A stretch of DNA of 64,000 nucleotides, from assembly GCF_921293095.1 (NCBI RefSeq), contig NC_060254.1:106106917-106170916 (forward strand), read 5' to 3'. This document shows positions 23,226 through 36,600 of this stretch, in pieces (the first letter of the stretch is position 1; every line of letters begins with the position of its first letter). Origin of the DNA: Ischnura elegans (lineage: Eukaryota > Arthropoda > Insecta > Odonata > Coenagrionidae). The notes beneath the pieces were generated by a model. It had not been told where the DNA came from. It worked only from the letters and a program-made list of their open reading frames with translations, and searched no databases. The position numbers and the translations under genes are program-made.

Positions 23226-25187
23226 TAGGTGGAATACTTTATAATTATATTAATTAACGCCACGTTAAGGTAGGAGAATTTAGAATTTAAATTGAGGTTT
23301 AAAAAGTATCATAGACTATGTAGATGAAAAAGATAATTTGTTAGGGTGAAGCATTAATTAAAACGAATCAAAATAGGAGAATAGGTTTAGGTGAACTCTT
23401 TGTTGAAATTGAATAATTGCTGTAGTCGGCCATAAATTAATTAATTGAAGGTCATGGTAATATTAGGAGGGGTATGATATGATATTTGAACTTGAGGTAA
23501 AAGATTCAGAATCGACCAAGGTTTCCATTTGATCCATTGCACAGCCCATGAGTATTTCGAACTATTCACGTATATTATTAATTCAGCTGTAATGTTTGTC
23601 GTACTTTTGTGGCATTAACTGTATTTTCTTTTCTCAATTATGATTTCTATGAATAAATCCTCCAGATATGTGTAGCTTTTATTATAACATTATTATTGTG
23701 AGGAATTTCTTAATATTTTATGCATTTTAATCATTTTTTAAAATTTTTTTAGAATAAGGTCTTTTTTTAGAATAATTCAATAATTTTATCGACCAGATTT
23801 CGTATGTCGCCTTTATGTATGTTATCTTGGGGATATTTTAAATAGCGTAAAATTAACAAAAACAAATTGCATCAATAAATAGTAAATTACGTACGAGGAA
23901 TTGTATGAAGATTTATGCTAACTATTAAAGCACACACTTCGAGTCATTCAAGAACATTATTTAAAGCAAAAAACAAATCGCGACTAATAGGTCATTAAAT
24001 GCCTTGAATTATCGGTCGTTCCTTTCAAAAGATATGCCGAAACATAAAATCCACTTGTAGCGGACGGCAATGGGTTGGGCCAAACATGTTCATGCTAGGC
24101 GATTGGAAAAATAGATAGTCGTCGGCAGTACCTTTGGGTCTTGTGCGAATATGCGTCGTTTCACCATTTAGAGATTTAGTTTGACTGGCTGATCATGTTA
24201 TTTCGTGTTGCTGCGGCTTTTCCAGCGATTGTTCCTCTCTCTGCTCAGTGCTGGAAAGCTTAAACGGAAATGATGCAAAAGCCACCGTTCTCCGAATCAA
24301 TATTAGTGGCGCGTGTTTGACAAATGACGACCGAAATTCCAGCGGCCACGTGCCATGGCGACACCAAAACAAATGATAACGGTTGATGATGACGTTCAAA
24401 TCCATGCATTTATTCGACCAAAGAATTGTTTGAAGAATTTTGGGGAAATATTTTGGACCACGTGAGTTAATTGAAATCCGCCCCGTGAATGCACTGCGAC
24501 GAGAATTTACCCTAAACCAGGGAAGAACCCAGGATTTTGTTTGGAAGGTGGAGTGGGCGAATTGTACTTCGACATCGAATTTCAATTGCTCTGGAAAATG
24601 GAAATCAAAAAGTTTAAGTCTCATATGGTGGAATTATGCATTCAACGGTAATTGCTATTTTTTCTGCTTTTGATTTTATGAACTTTTGGAAGCTCTCGCG
24701 GATCAATGAATAATTGAAAATTAACTTTTGGTTTCTGTCCCCACCTTGTCCTAAAGGAATTCTCCTGCACAGAAGTAAGTAAGTATCAGATGCACAGAGA
24801 TTATCCAAAAGTTAATTTAATATAGTTACTTATTTCACGACTGTTTGTGTGAGAGTCCTTGGCTCTGTTATTTATGGGGAATATTAAGTTCTGAACTAAA
24901 TTTTGACTCTCGTATTTTGCCCAGTTAAATGAGGTCATGAAACTTCCTGCCTGAGGACATCAATCTTGAACGTTTCACTCGCATCTTAGCGATTCTGCCG
25001 ATTCAACATTATGCATCTTGGAGTTGAAAAGTTTTATTCGACAAAGCGCCTGGCTGCTCGCTCTTTTTCTTTGCGTCGCTTGCACACATTCTTAAGCATT
25101 TCAGTCATCGTTTTGCAATTATCTCCGTCACCATCGCTATTCCGCATAATATCGCAGATTGCATGCATCCATCCCTATGTACTTATA
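23226..25187. other. AT-rich spacer with one unrecognised ORF
   Basis: No repeats recognised. A 143-codon minus-strand frame (24624-24193) is the longest here. It has no recognisable domain, so I do not call it a gene, but it is the most plausible unassigned frame in the 18-29 kb region. Confidence 0.35.
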
Positions 25188-25521
25188 ATAGGGTAGTTTC
25201 CTTCATCAAAGAAAACGAAAGGCATTGATTGCGATTCGTTACCCACCATTAGTGTATTCATAATGCAAATTATTTGGTTTTAGAAATCACAGTTTAGACG
25301 AGTGTTAATGGTGAATTTTAACCTCATTTGAAAAGGCCAGATTGGCGCCCATGCAATGCCACCACACGTGACGTTACGGGCACCTAGTTTCTATACGAAT
25401 AGAGAGGAGTTTTACATCGTCTGAGATACCAATGCATGCATGAGTCACAGACCTCAGGGAAACATCTCCTAATAAACACTTATTAAAAATGCCTATGGTC
25501 GGAAAGTTTCCTTTGTTTGAT
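25188..25521 (-). mobile_element. MITE copy B, right half only
   Basis: Starts with right terminal repeat AATAGGGTAGTTTCC and follows the family consensus through the CCACACGTGACGTTACGG region. It stops at TTTGTTTGAT, so the left half is missing. Confidence 0.85.
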
Positions 25522-27090
25522 CATCAGAAGGCATCGGTTCCATCTTAAAAGGAAATTTAAAAACATTAATAATATATCTTGGAGGAATTATGAATAATTC
25601 CAAAAAAAATATCAGAGGGCGTTTTACACATTAATTTAGAAACACAGATATTTAATTCTACGCCATCCAGGAAAAGAGCAGAAAAGTAAGTTGTATAATG
25701 CAGAATGAGCCGTGTGAACTAGTAGTTATTCATTGGCATTAAACACCAAAAAAATCACTATCAAATGTCAAAATGAGGATTTCTATTCGCGGTGAATGTG
25801 GCAATTTTAAGGACACACCGTGACAAATGTCGATAGGATTTTAAGTGGAAATCTGAACATAGGGGAACTTCTTCCATCGCGTCCCGCACATTATTACTCA
25901 TGATACACCTGTAAAGAAATAAGTTTTGCAAAGATTTTGAGCATATATTTGAAAGAAATTTGCCACGCCGCCGTGCTGTAAGATGCTTGGACGAATATGA
26001 GATCCTATGGGCGCTAGAAATCTCTTTTATAGTGTTACATTAAAACAGGCCTATTGCTTAGAATACGTCGCTCAGAGGAGGAAAACATAACGTTATGTAA
26101 GCTTCATTGAAATCAGGTTGTTTTAACGCGTGAATGACGCATACATTAAAGGTCGTCCCTTCGTGGCTACTTTCCTCGTTCTCATGCTGGTCAATGTTAT
26201 GGGCTGTGTGATTGTGAAGACATGTTTCCGCTCTGATGTTGTATTTCGGCCGTGATTTTTTTGGGACGGTGCTTGATTGTCACCCCGATAGGATTTATGT
26301 AACTCCCGACGTGAACTGCAAGTGTCACGACGCGCACTTTCTCCTGTCTGTTCTCTTGGTCCTCCCACCGTATTCTTACGGAAATATCATTGAAAGCCAG
26401 AGGCTGCGCTTTATGTAATGTGTGTTTTTCTCCTCTCCGCGTTGTGAGACGTGTTTCCCATCCATTTCGATCAATTGTCGATGTTTTTGTCCCGACTTTC
26501 CATGAGGCCTGTGAGCCCCGAATAACCAACACCCAACTGCGGCTTTGAATGAACTTGTATGCGATATGATGTTGTAACGAAACTCACATTCCACTTCTTA
26601 GTTTGGGTTACCCTGGGGTACAGAAATACACTTAATTAAGAAATAACATGCACCAAAATCACTTTTTATAAATTATATTCAAAATGTCGTAAAGAAGACT
26701 TATCGGGCCCAATTTACAATCTGATATTATATATATTTATTGCGTAATTTCCCTTCCTGTTCCAATGTGCACAATAAAAAATTGTCTATACATGCAACTG
26801 AACTCCCGCCACGGAAATCTTTGGTAAAAGGCGAAAGATTTAAACGAACTGACTTGAGTTCTGCCGTGTCTCTTCCTCCGCGATCTTTCTCTCTAGTAGG
26901 CGCCTCCTTATTCTATGCAATCTTTTCTTCTTTCTGCCGATCTTTTTTTTTTAGAACACGTCTCTCTTTTAGTTCTCTCAAAACACCACTATGTTAGCTT
27001 TCCTCCCGATCTTTTTAGAACACGTCTATCTGTAAGCTCTCTCAATACACGACTCAGGTCGCGCTCTTTCTTCGCGGCGTTCTCAAATCT
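25522..27090. other. Spacer with unrecognised overlapping frames
   Basis: Minus-strand frames at 26594-26123 (up to 111 codons) overlap in different phases and could be one decayed ORF, but I recognise no domain. Two imperfect direct repeats lie at about 26938-27060, each with CGATCTTTTT, AGAACACGTCT and a CTCTCAA-ACAC segment. Confidence 0.3.
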
Positions 27091-28230
27091 GGTGAATCGA
27101 AAAGACAAGTCGTCGCATTATTTCTGAATTTCAAGAAAGCTTTCGACACGGTACCTCACAATAAACTTTTATACAAATTATAGTCATGCCGATTAAATGA
27201 AACAGTAATAAACTGCATACTCGACTTTCTGAATGTTCGTAAAGAAAAAGTAGTTCTTGACGGAATTAGCTCTGATGTAGTTAAAGTGGTATCACATGTT
27301 CCACAAAGAAGCATGATCGGCCCCCTTTTGTTCATCGTATACATTAATGACCTCTGCTCCCGAATTAGCAGTAAAATACGTTTATTTGCTGACCGCGCTG
27401 TCAACTATCGCGAAATTAGTGATCACTCTGACTATGAAAGTCTATCATCGGATTTAAACAATGTTTGTTTGTGGATCCCAGAGTGAGGACTCGAACTTAA
27501 TCTGAGCAAATGCATGTCGTTACCTTTTTTGCAGAGTTCGTCCAACTATAATCATGTTTATGCTGTGAATGGTAGATATTAACACAAAGGCAACAGACGA
27601 AGTGGAGTACCCGGGAGTTACGATAACCTCGAACCTCTCGTGGGGAACACAAATGAGGAATATTTCGGCATAGCCCTGAAGAAATTAGGATTCGTCGAGC
27701 GTAATGTGGAAAGATTTTCGGATGAGAAGGTAAAAGAAAGGTGCTATTTCACACTCGTTTGACCGCACCGTGAATCTGCAGCGAGTGTATGGGATCTGGT
27801 GCAGAAAGACTTAATCTGAGAACTGAATAAAATGCAAAGAAAGGCTGCGCGTTTCGTCAAAAACTTTTACGGGCGTACAGGCAGTGTTACCCAGATGTTA
27901 AGCGAATTAGGCTGGGAGCCGCTGGAGACTCGGAGGCTGCGCGCTAGGCTTAGATTGCTTGAGCAATTGAGAATGGATATTTTTAAGAGCGACACAGAGA
28001 ACATAATATTAAAGCCACACCATATTTCCAGGTCCGATAGAAGCGATAAATTAAGAGAGATATTTTGCCGAACGGATAGATATGGGAATTCGTGTTTCCC
28101 CCGAACCATAAAGGACTTTAATAAATGCCAGTCGTAATTTCGCTAGAGATCTTCCTTTTTATTTGTAAACGGCTGGTATGCTAACACCCACTGCCACACG
28201 CCTTTTAGGTGGCTTGCGGGTTGTTATGTA
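27091..28230 (+). pseudogene. Decayed LINE reverse transcriptase (CR1/Jockey-type), 5'-truncated
   Basis: Readable from motif A to the C-terminus through several frames and stops. Motif A reads LNFKKAFDTVPHNK, so the usual catalytic Asp of LDF is Asn. The motif-B region (VPQRSMIGPLLFIVYINDL) follows, then motif C as LFADRAV, where the second Asp of FADD is Arg. The thumb and C-terminal region continue through LELNLSKC to AARFVKNFYGRTGSV, LSELGWEPLETRRLRARLRL and FFPRTIKDFN. In-frame stops lie near 27180 and 27483. The 3' UTR has ACACCCACTGCCACACGCC and GGCTTGCGGGT, ending near 28230. The element is dead. The truncated copy at 18000-18440 is a close relative. Confidence 0.85.
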
Positions 28231-28959
28231 GAAGCCGATTAATAATTAATTGTTTCCTAAAAGGTTTTTCTAATGTCATCTTTTTTTCTTGTGAGTTTTG
28301 TATTAATGTGAGAAATTTTGGACCTCCTTATCAAGGATGTCACCTTATTTCCTTGACTTCTATGGTTGTTTTTGTGTGATTTGTTGATTGAGTTGGATTT
28401 AATTTTTTTGAATACTGTCCCTTCCATGTATTTCTAAATAAATGGCATCATTTATCCAAGGAAGCATGTACGTTTTATCACCAATATTTTCCTCTGTCTC
28501 ACTTTAGATAATGAATACACAATGGTGGCAATAGATAATGAATATGGAATTAGATAATGAATACACGTGGTAGAAATACATGCTCTCCTTAGAACTTTCC
28601 AAACGTTCGACAACATTTTTCATTAATTTTTAATGACTAATCGCGGCCATTGCACAGCCGTGGTGGGTTCAAATTACGAAGCATAATTAATTGGAGGTCC
28701 AACCTTGTAGTAAACGATGCGATGGAATGCCTGGCAAATCCAATAAATTCAAAAACTCTGGTGGATAATTTGAAGCTTTGCTGGTATCGCAAACTGTATC
28801 GATAGAAGAGATGTCATTCTACATAAACAATACTGGCGGTCGTCAAGGGTATAGTAAGTCGAAAACGCCAAAATTTCAGCATTTATAACTATTGTTTCAC
28901 AAATTTCACCGTAAATACGTGGAAAACGAAAATCTATTGCAAAAACATGAATGTGCATT
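28231..28959. other. Spacer, no feature seen
   Basis: AT-rich. A 69-codon minus-strand frame (28958-28749) has no motif. Confidence 0.4.
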
Positions 28960-29189
28960 TTCTTTTTATTTCCATGGTATATGTCTCATCTTAATGTGAC
29001 CATTATCATTAATTTTAATGAGAAAGAGAAAAAAGGTATGCAGGTATTAATAGCGAACTCAACATGTATTTCTTATGGAAATGATTCAGGGCCTCATGGG
29101 CCCTGCGGAATAATAATAAGAAATAGTTTACATCCTATTCTCAGACCTACTGGATATACACACAAAGTTTCATAAGAATCGGTCCAGCC
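28960..29189 (+). mobile_element. Left part of an RTE-like LINE 3' UTR (outermost host element)
   Basis: Ends with ACACACAAAGTTTCATAAG and then AATCGGTCCAGCC, a sequence typical of the 3' end of RTE-like LINEs. It stops at 29189 where another LINE is inserted and resumes at 46843 (GTTTCGGAGGAGTTGGGCGG). The left boundary is uncertain. Confidence 0.5.
29176..29189 (+). repeat. 14-bp target duplication, left copy
   Basis: GAATCGGTCCAGCC is repeated exactly at 46829-46842, flanking the Jockey-like LINE on both sides across 17.6 kb. Confidence 0.75.
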
Positions 29190-29535
29190 CACCATCCTGG
29201 CCCAGGGTTCGGATCCGTATCGGAATGCTGACATCATTCAAGATCATCTTGACGACTACCAGGAATGGGCGAACGAGTGGAAACTAAGCGTAAATGCCAG
29301 CAAATGCGCACATGTGGTTTTTTCGCGACGTTCGAAAGCCGGCGAAGGACACCAACAATTTTACGACAGTACAAGAATCCCAAAAAGTCAAACCGCCAAA
29401 TATCTTGGCGTAATCTTAGACAAACGTCTAACATGGGCCAGTCACATCAAGACGCAAACTGACAAATCAATTGGAATTCATGCCGCGTTATTCCCTTTGC
29501 TAATATCAACGTCTCCGTTGGCTTTAAAAACAAAA
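29190..29535 (+). pseudogene. Jockey-like LINE, left fragment (reverse-transcriptase thumb)
   Basis: Starts just after where motif C would be: the first residues, TILAQGSDP, normally follow YADD. It then runs through an EWANEWKLSVNASKC segment, KYLGVILDKRLTWASHI and ISTSPLALKTK. This order is the standard post-catalytic part of Jockey-clade reverse transcriptases. The frame is open to 29535, where array 2 is inserted between two codons. The protein continues in the same phase at 46331. The element was 5'-truncated on insertion, as is common for LINEs, so it was never active here. Confidence 0.85.
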
Positions 29536-29879
29536 CGAGTCGATTGGGTGCTTGAATTCTTCAAGCGGGTAATTAGGAGGGTGGGAACATTGTTGTGTCA
29601 CGTGTTGTCGAGCATTGTGTCCATAAGTGTTAAAAATATTCAAAAATTTCCCTGCCGGTGTTTGAAAGGGTAAGGAACTTAATTGTTTACTTTTAAAATT
29701 ATTTGTTATTACCAATTTGATTTCATTTGACGGATAGTTCATTATTTGAATAGGCTAAGTTTAGCACTGAGACATAATTGGAATAAGGTTTTTAAAATTT
29801 CAAGACAGTGATGATTTTGTGGTTATTTTTCAACTCTTAAAGTCCAAAAGCGTCGTGATAAACGAAACTTGAAAATGAA

Positions 29880-32310
29880 ACGCAGATTCCTTAGATAAAT
29901 ATATAAAGATGTACCACTCGCAAAACATATGTCCATAATGCAGTGTGTAAAATACTAAATTGTAACGATTCCCCAAATTTCTTTGGTACTAAAAAATAGT
30001 TATTCTCAAGATATTCCAATTTGAAAAAAATAGCTTTGGCATATTTGCTATCATTATCGTATCGAAGTATCAAGTACACTGACACGTGTATTGAAAATTC
30101 GCAATCCTGTTCCAGTCTCCGATCATCAACCCTAAAATTCCTGGTCAACTATGTACGTGGATAGAAAATCCTGTATGTAATAACGATTCGATATATTTTA
30201 AGAAAAAGCATATTCAATATATATAGATCGTGAGACTACACGATGAGCATATTTCCATTGGGCATTGTGAGGAAGACCAAGATGTACCCATTCACCAAAT
30301 TTCATTGGTCCAACGTAAATACTTATCATGTTATGCCAATTCGCGTATTTGCTGCAATTATCGAATCGATCTTTCGATAAAACTGCTACCTGCACTGTAA
30401 TATCCGCAATGCTGTAGATTTTAATTCCAGTTAATAGAAATCTTCTCTATATTTCCTGGTCAACTATGTCCTTGGATGTAAAATCCTACATGTAATAGCA
30501 ATTCGACATATTTTAAGAAAAAGTAGATTCGATATATATCGAACGTGAGACTAAACGCAAACAATATTTCAATTGGGCATTGTGAGGAATCCCAAGATGT
30601 ACCCATTCACAAAATGTCAGTGATGCAACGTATATACTAATCAAAATATGCTAATTTCAGCATTTGCTATAACTATCGAATCGATCTTTCGATTATACTG
30701 ACATCTGCACTGTAAAATCCGCAACGATATTGATTTTATTTCCACGCTATGGTCATCTTCTATATAATTGCTGGTCAACAATGCCCGTGGGTGTTAGATC
30801 CTAAATGTTATAGCTATTCGATATAATTTATGAAAAAGCAGATTCGATATGTATCGAATGTGAGACTACATGCAAAACATATTTCCATTGGGCAATGTGA
30901 GGAATACCAGGATGTACCCATTCACCAATTTTCATTGGTCCAACGTATATACTAATCCAGTTATGCCAATTTGCGTATTTGCTACAATAATCGATTCGAT
31001 CTTTCGATTATACTGACATCTGTAATGTAAAATCCGCAATGACATTTTTTTATATCCAGTCTATGGTCATCTACTATATAATTCCTGGTCAAGAATGCCC
31101 ATGTGTGTAAAATCCTAAATGTCATAGCTAATCGATATAATTTGTGAAAAAGCAGATTCGATATGTATCGAATTTGAGACTACATGCAAAACATATTTCC
31201 ATTGGGCAATGTGAGGAATACCAAGATGTACCCATTCACCAATTTTCATTGGTCCAACGTATATACTAATCCAGTTATGCCAATTTGCGTATTTGCTACA
31301 ATAATCGATTCGATCTTTCGATTATACTGACATCTGTAATGTAAAATCCGCAATGATATTTTTTTTTATATCCAGTCTATGGTCATCTACTATATAATTC
31401 CTGGTCAAGAATGCCCATGGGTGTAAAATCCTATATGTTATAGCTATTCGATATAAATTGTGAAAAAGCAGATTCGATATATATCGAATGTGAGACTACA
31501 TGCAAAACATATTTTCATTGGACATTGTGAGGAATAAAAAGATGTACCCATTCACCAAATTTCATTGGTCAAACGGAAACACTATTGAAGTTATGCCAAT
31601 TAACGTATTTGCTATAATAATCGAATCGATTCTTCGATCATACTGACATCTGTACTTTAAAATCCGCATTGCTTTTAGTGTAACTTACAGTCTATGGATA
31701 TCTACTATATAATTCCAGGTCAACTATGTCCTTGGATGTAAAATCCTATGTGTTATAGCAATTCGATACATTTTAATAAAAATTATATTCGATATATATC
31801 GAGCGTGAGACCACAAACAAAACAATTTTCCATTGGGCATTGTGAGGAATACATAGATGTACCCATTCACCAAATTTCATTGGTCCAACGGAAACACAAT
31901 TGAAGTTATGCCAATTAACGTATTTGCTATAATAATCGAATCGACTTTTCGATCATACTGACATCTGTACTTAAAAATTCGCAATGTTTTTGGTTTAATT
32001 TCTGGTCTATGGGTATTTACTATATATTTCCCGGTCTACTATGTCCTTAGATGTAAAATCCTATATGCTATAGGAATTCGATATATTTTAAGAAAAAGTA
32101 GATTCGATATATATCGAGCGTGAGACTATATACAAAACATGTTTCCATTGCGCATTGTGAGGAATACCATGATGTACCAATTCACTAAATTTCATTGGTC
32201 CAACGTAGACACTTATCATTTTATGCCAATTTGCGTATTTGCTATAAAAATCGAATCGTACATTCGACTATGCTGCCACCTGTATTGAAAAATTCGCATC
32301 CTATTGATAA
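29880..32310 (+). repeat. ~315-bp satellite-like tandem repeats (unit 1 block)
   Basis: Each repeat carries a GATTCGATATATATCGAA-type palindrome, a TGTGAGGAATACCAAGATGT segment, CCAAATTTCATTGGTCCAAC, and a second dyad AATCGAATCGA-NNNN-TCGATTAT. Landmarks recur near 30267, 30577, 30891, 31205, 31523, 31834 and 32149, giving a period of about 310-318 bp. Equivalent blocks lie at about 33960-35790, 37440-39860, 41640-43000 and 43440-45480. Confidence 0.85.
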
Positions 32311-32997
32311 CCCTTCCATTCTATGGCCATACCCTTATCCCTCTCTTCTCTACTATCCCCGCTTTCAAAGTTTCGCCTATGTTCTTATATTGGTGACGTA
32401 TATAGGGCGATGCGTGTATTTCTTATGGGGACCTAATACAAAAAGATATAAATTCATATTGATATATCTTCGTTAAGAAACAATACTCATCTAAATAATT
32501 TATGTGTACGCATAATTCATTTCTTCCCTTACATATTTTTATAATTTTTATCCCCGTAACTATGTAAATAGGTCTGAAAAATGGCTCAATCGAATGCAAC
32601 CTTTTATCGATCATAACTTCGACTGTAATCGCTCGATTCGCTTGATTTAACTTTTGTCGAAGAAAAGACATTAACAGTAGTATTATATATGACTTTCATA
32701 TTTATAACTTGATTTAAAAAAAAGTTATTACCGTTTAAAGCGTAACCAAGGAGATTGGTATCGATATAACTCGCACATGAATCGATCGAGCGAAATGGTC
32801 ATCATTGCAAAAGTTGACCATTGTGATAAAAGTATTACTCTGAAAATTTCATTTCTCTAGCTTAAACGGTTGCTAAGATATTCAAGATTGCATGCTCCAC
32901 AAAAAAATGGCGACAATGATTTTTCGCGTGCAGGACATTTTTCGGAATTTAATTATGAATTAGCCAAGAGGGTTACGGCGAAAGTAAGCTCAAACGT

Positions 32998-33016
32998 GAG
33001 GGTTCGGAGAACCCTC
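32998..33016 (+). repeat. Conserved 8-bp-arm hairpin in the array-2 3' domain
   Basis: GAGGGTTC-GGA-GAACCCTC is a perfect stem with a 3-nt loop. It is conserved at 36462-36480 and 40555-40573. Such a GC-rich stem stands out in AT-rich surroundings. Confidence 0.7.
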
Positions 33017-33489
33017 TAACGGTTTTTCCTGAAGATTCCAAATTTTCATATGGCACATGTCTTAAGGCTGAAATCCGAGTTTGAAAATTCGCCCATCACG
33101 ACAATGTTAAATCGAAATCGTTTATTCCTCGGAATTGTTTCGACGTACGAAAATTTTAAGATAGCCAAAAAATTAACCAAAGAATTCTCTAACTTTTTGG
33201 CAAAGGAATTTGTCGTGCGATTATTGCAAGTTGGTCAAAACAATTCCCAAAGTTTTCCCATAAGAAAAGCATTGAGAGCATTCAAACAGTAATAAAAAAT
33301 ACTAAATATCAATTCGTCGCTATGGCAACCACACCAAAAAATCGACCAAAAAATCTAGTCCATGTCCATTGAATATCATGTTCCTCGGACGTTTAAAAGT
33401 ACAAAATTAAAGCGAAAAAGTTGTAGTCCCATAAGGCTCCCATGTTAATTCAAGTCGATATATCTCGAAAACTAATCGACTTTTTCAAC

Positions 33490-33627
33490 TTTTCAGATTT
33501 TTCCTCCCGATGAATTTTTTTTTACTTTCACGTCCAATATTCCATGTACCCACACCTATCACAGTTTGGGCTGCTAATTTGTATCAATCACCCAATCAAT
33601 GATCACTTTCCCACTTTATAGACGCAA
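33490..33627 (+). repeat. Conserved 3' terminal module of array-2 units
   Basis: 138 bp from TTTTCAGATTTTTCCTCCCG to the unit end, containing AATTTGTATCAATCACCCAA. It has the same length and internal spacing as the array-1 module at 6550-6685. It recurs at the ends of units 2, 3 and 4. Confidence 0.75.
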
Positions 33628-36600
33628 CGAGTCGATTGGGCGCTTGAATTCATCAAGCGGGTAATTAGGGGGGGTGGAAACATAGTTGTGTCACATATTT
33701 TCGAGTCATGTGCCCATAAGTGGTTTAATATTCAAAAATTTCCCCGCCGTTTTTTGAAAGGGTAAGGAACTAAATTTTTCATTGTTAGAAATATTTGTTA
33801 TTTTCAATATGATTTTATTTGACGGATAATTGATTCTTTGATCCATTAAGTTAACCATTGACACATAATCGGAATAAGGTTTTAAAAATTTCAAGAGAGT
33901 GTTGATTATGTGGTTATTTTTCAACTGTTAAAGTCCATAAGCATTGTGATAAGCCACTCTTGAAAATACAACGCAGATTCTTTAGATAAATATATAAAGA
34001 TATTCCACTTGCAAAACGAATGTCCATAATGCAGTTTGTAAAATACTGAATTGTAACCATTCCTCTAATTTTTTTGGTCTTAAAATATAGTTATTCTCAA
34101 GATATTCCAATTTGCAAAAAAGATTTGGCATATTTGCTATCATAATCGTATCGAATTATCAAGTATACTGACACGTGCATTGAAAATACGCAATCCGATT
34201 GATTTACCTTCCAATCTTTGATCATCAACACTAAAATTCCTGGTCGACTATGTACGTGCATGCAAAATCCTACGTTATAACGATTCGATATATTTTAAGA
34301 AAAAGCATATTCGATATGCATCAATCGTGAGACTACATGCAAAACATATTACCTTTGGGAATTGTGAGGAATACCAAGATGTACCAAGCACCAAATTTAA
34401 TTGGTCCAACGGATACACTATTCAACTTGTGCCAATGTTATGTATTTGTTATAATAATCGAATCCATTCTTCGATTATACTGGCATTTGTATTGTTGAAT
34501 CCGCAATGCTATTGATTTAACTTACAGTCTATGGCTATCTTCCACATAATTATATTGGTCAACTATGTCCTTGGATGTAAAATCCTATATGTTATAGCAA
34601 TACGATATATTTTAAGAAAAAGTAGATTCGATTAATACCGAACGTGAGACTATACACAAAATATGTTTCATTTGGGCATTGTGAGGAATACCAAGATGTA
34701 CCCATTTGCCAAATTTCATTGGTCCAACGTATAAACTAATCAAGTTTTGCAAATTTGCGTATTTGATAGAATAATCGAATCGATCTTGCGATTACACTGC
34801 CATCTGCACTGTAAAATCCGCAATGCTATTGGTTTAATTATCATTCTGTGTATCTACTATACAATACCTGGCCAACTATGCCCTTGGATGTAAAATTCTA
34901 TATGTTATAGCGGTTCGATATATTTGAAGAAAAAACATATTCGATATATATCGCACGTTAGACAACATACAAAGCATATTTCTGTTGGGCAGTGTGAGGA
35001 TTACCAAGATGTGCACATTCGCCAAATTTCATTGGTCCAACGGGTATACTTTTCAAGTTATACCAATTTGTGTATATGCTATAATAATCGAATCGATTTT
35101 TCGATCATACTGACATCTGTACGGTAAAGTCCGCAATCCCATTGGTTTAATTTTCAGTCTATGGGTATCTACTATTAAATACCTGGTCAACTATGCCTGT
35201 GGATGTAAAATCCTACCTGTTATAGCAATTCGATATACTTTAAGAAAAAGAATATTCGATATATATCGAATGTGAGACTACGTACAAAACAAATTTTCAT
35301 TGGGCATCGTGAGGAATACCAATATGTACCAAATCACCAAATTTCATTGATCCAACGGTAAATCTATTGAAGTTATGCCCATTTACGTATTTGCTACAAT
35401 AATCGAATCGATTTTTCGATCATACTGACATCTGTACTGTAAAATCCGTAAGGCTATTGGTTTAAAATCCAGTCAATGGGTATCTACTATTTAATCCTTA
35501 GTAAACTATGTCCTTGGATGTAAAATCCTACATGTTATAGCAATTCGATACATTTGAAGAAAAAGTAGATTCGATATATATCGAATGTGAGACTACGTAG
35601 AAAACAAATTTTCATTGGGTATCGTGAGGAATACCAATATGTACCTGTTTACCAAGTTTCATTGGTCCAACGTACACACTTATCAAGTTATGCCAATTTG
35701 CGTATTTGTTATACTAATCGAATCGTACTTTAGACACTGCTGACATCTGTACTGTAAAATCCGCAATCCTATTGATATCCCTTCTATGGTCACTCCCTTA
35801 TCCCTGCTTTCTCTAATATCCCCGCTTTCAAAATTTAGCCTATGTTCTTATATTGGTGACGTAGATAGACGGGATGCGTTTTTTTCTTACGGGGGCCTAA
35901 TACAAAAAGATATAAATTCAAATCGATGTATCTTCATTAGGAAACATAATTCATCTAAATAATTTATGTGTGCGCATAATTCATTTTTTTCCTTACATAT
36001 TGTTAAAATTTTTATTTCCGTAACTATGTAAATAAGCCCAAAAAATGGCTCAATCGAATACAACCTTGTATCGATCATAACTTCGAGTCTGATCAATCGA
36101 TTCGCCTAATTTAACTTTTGTCGGATGAATGACATTTTCAGTCGTATTTTGTATGACATTCATGTTCAAAACTTGATTAATAAAAAAGTTATTAGCGATT
36201 AAAGCGTATCCAAGGAGATTCGTATCGATATAACTCACACGTGAATCGATCGAGCGGAATGGTCATCATTGCAAAAGTTGACCATTTTAATAATATTATT
36301 ACTCTGAAAATTTCATTCCTCTAGCTTAAACGGTTGCTAAGATATTCAAGATTGCATGCCCCACAAAAAAATGGCGACAATGATTTTTCGCGTGCAGGAC
36401 ATTTTTCGGAATTTAATTATGAATTAACCAAGAGGGATACGGCGAAAGTAAGCTCAAACGTGAGGGTTCGGAGAACCCTCTAACGGTTTTTCTTAAAGAT
36501 TCCAAATTTTCATATGGCACATGTCTCAACGCCGAAATCCAAGATTGAAAATTCGCCCATCTCGACAATGTAAAATCGAAATCGTTTATTCCTCGGAATT

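Larger units (their letters stand above)
29536..33627 (+). repeat. Array 2, unit 1
   Basis: 4092 bp. The 5' hairpin GCTTGAA-TTC-TTCAAGC lies at 29550-29566. About eight ~315-bp repeats span 29880-32310, then the 3' domain and terminal module. The first repeat is the most diverged. Confidence 0.8.

Noticed and set aside
24193..24624. 143-codon minus-strand ORF as a host gene
   Set aside because: No recognisable domain, no neighbouring exons and no repeat relatives here. Chance length is plausible.
26123..26594. Three overlapping minus-strand ORFs as a gene
   Set aside because: They overlap in different frames, and I recognise no family in any of them.
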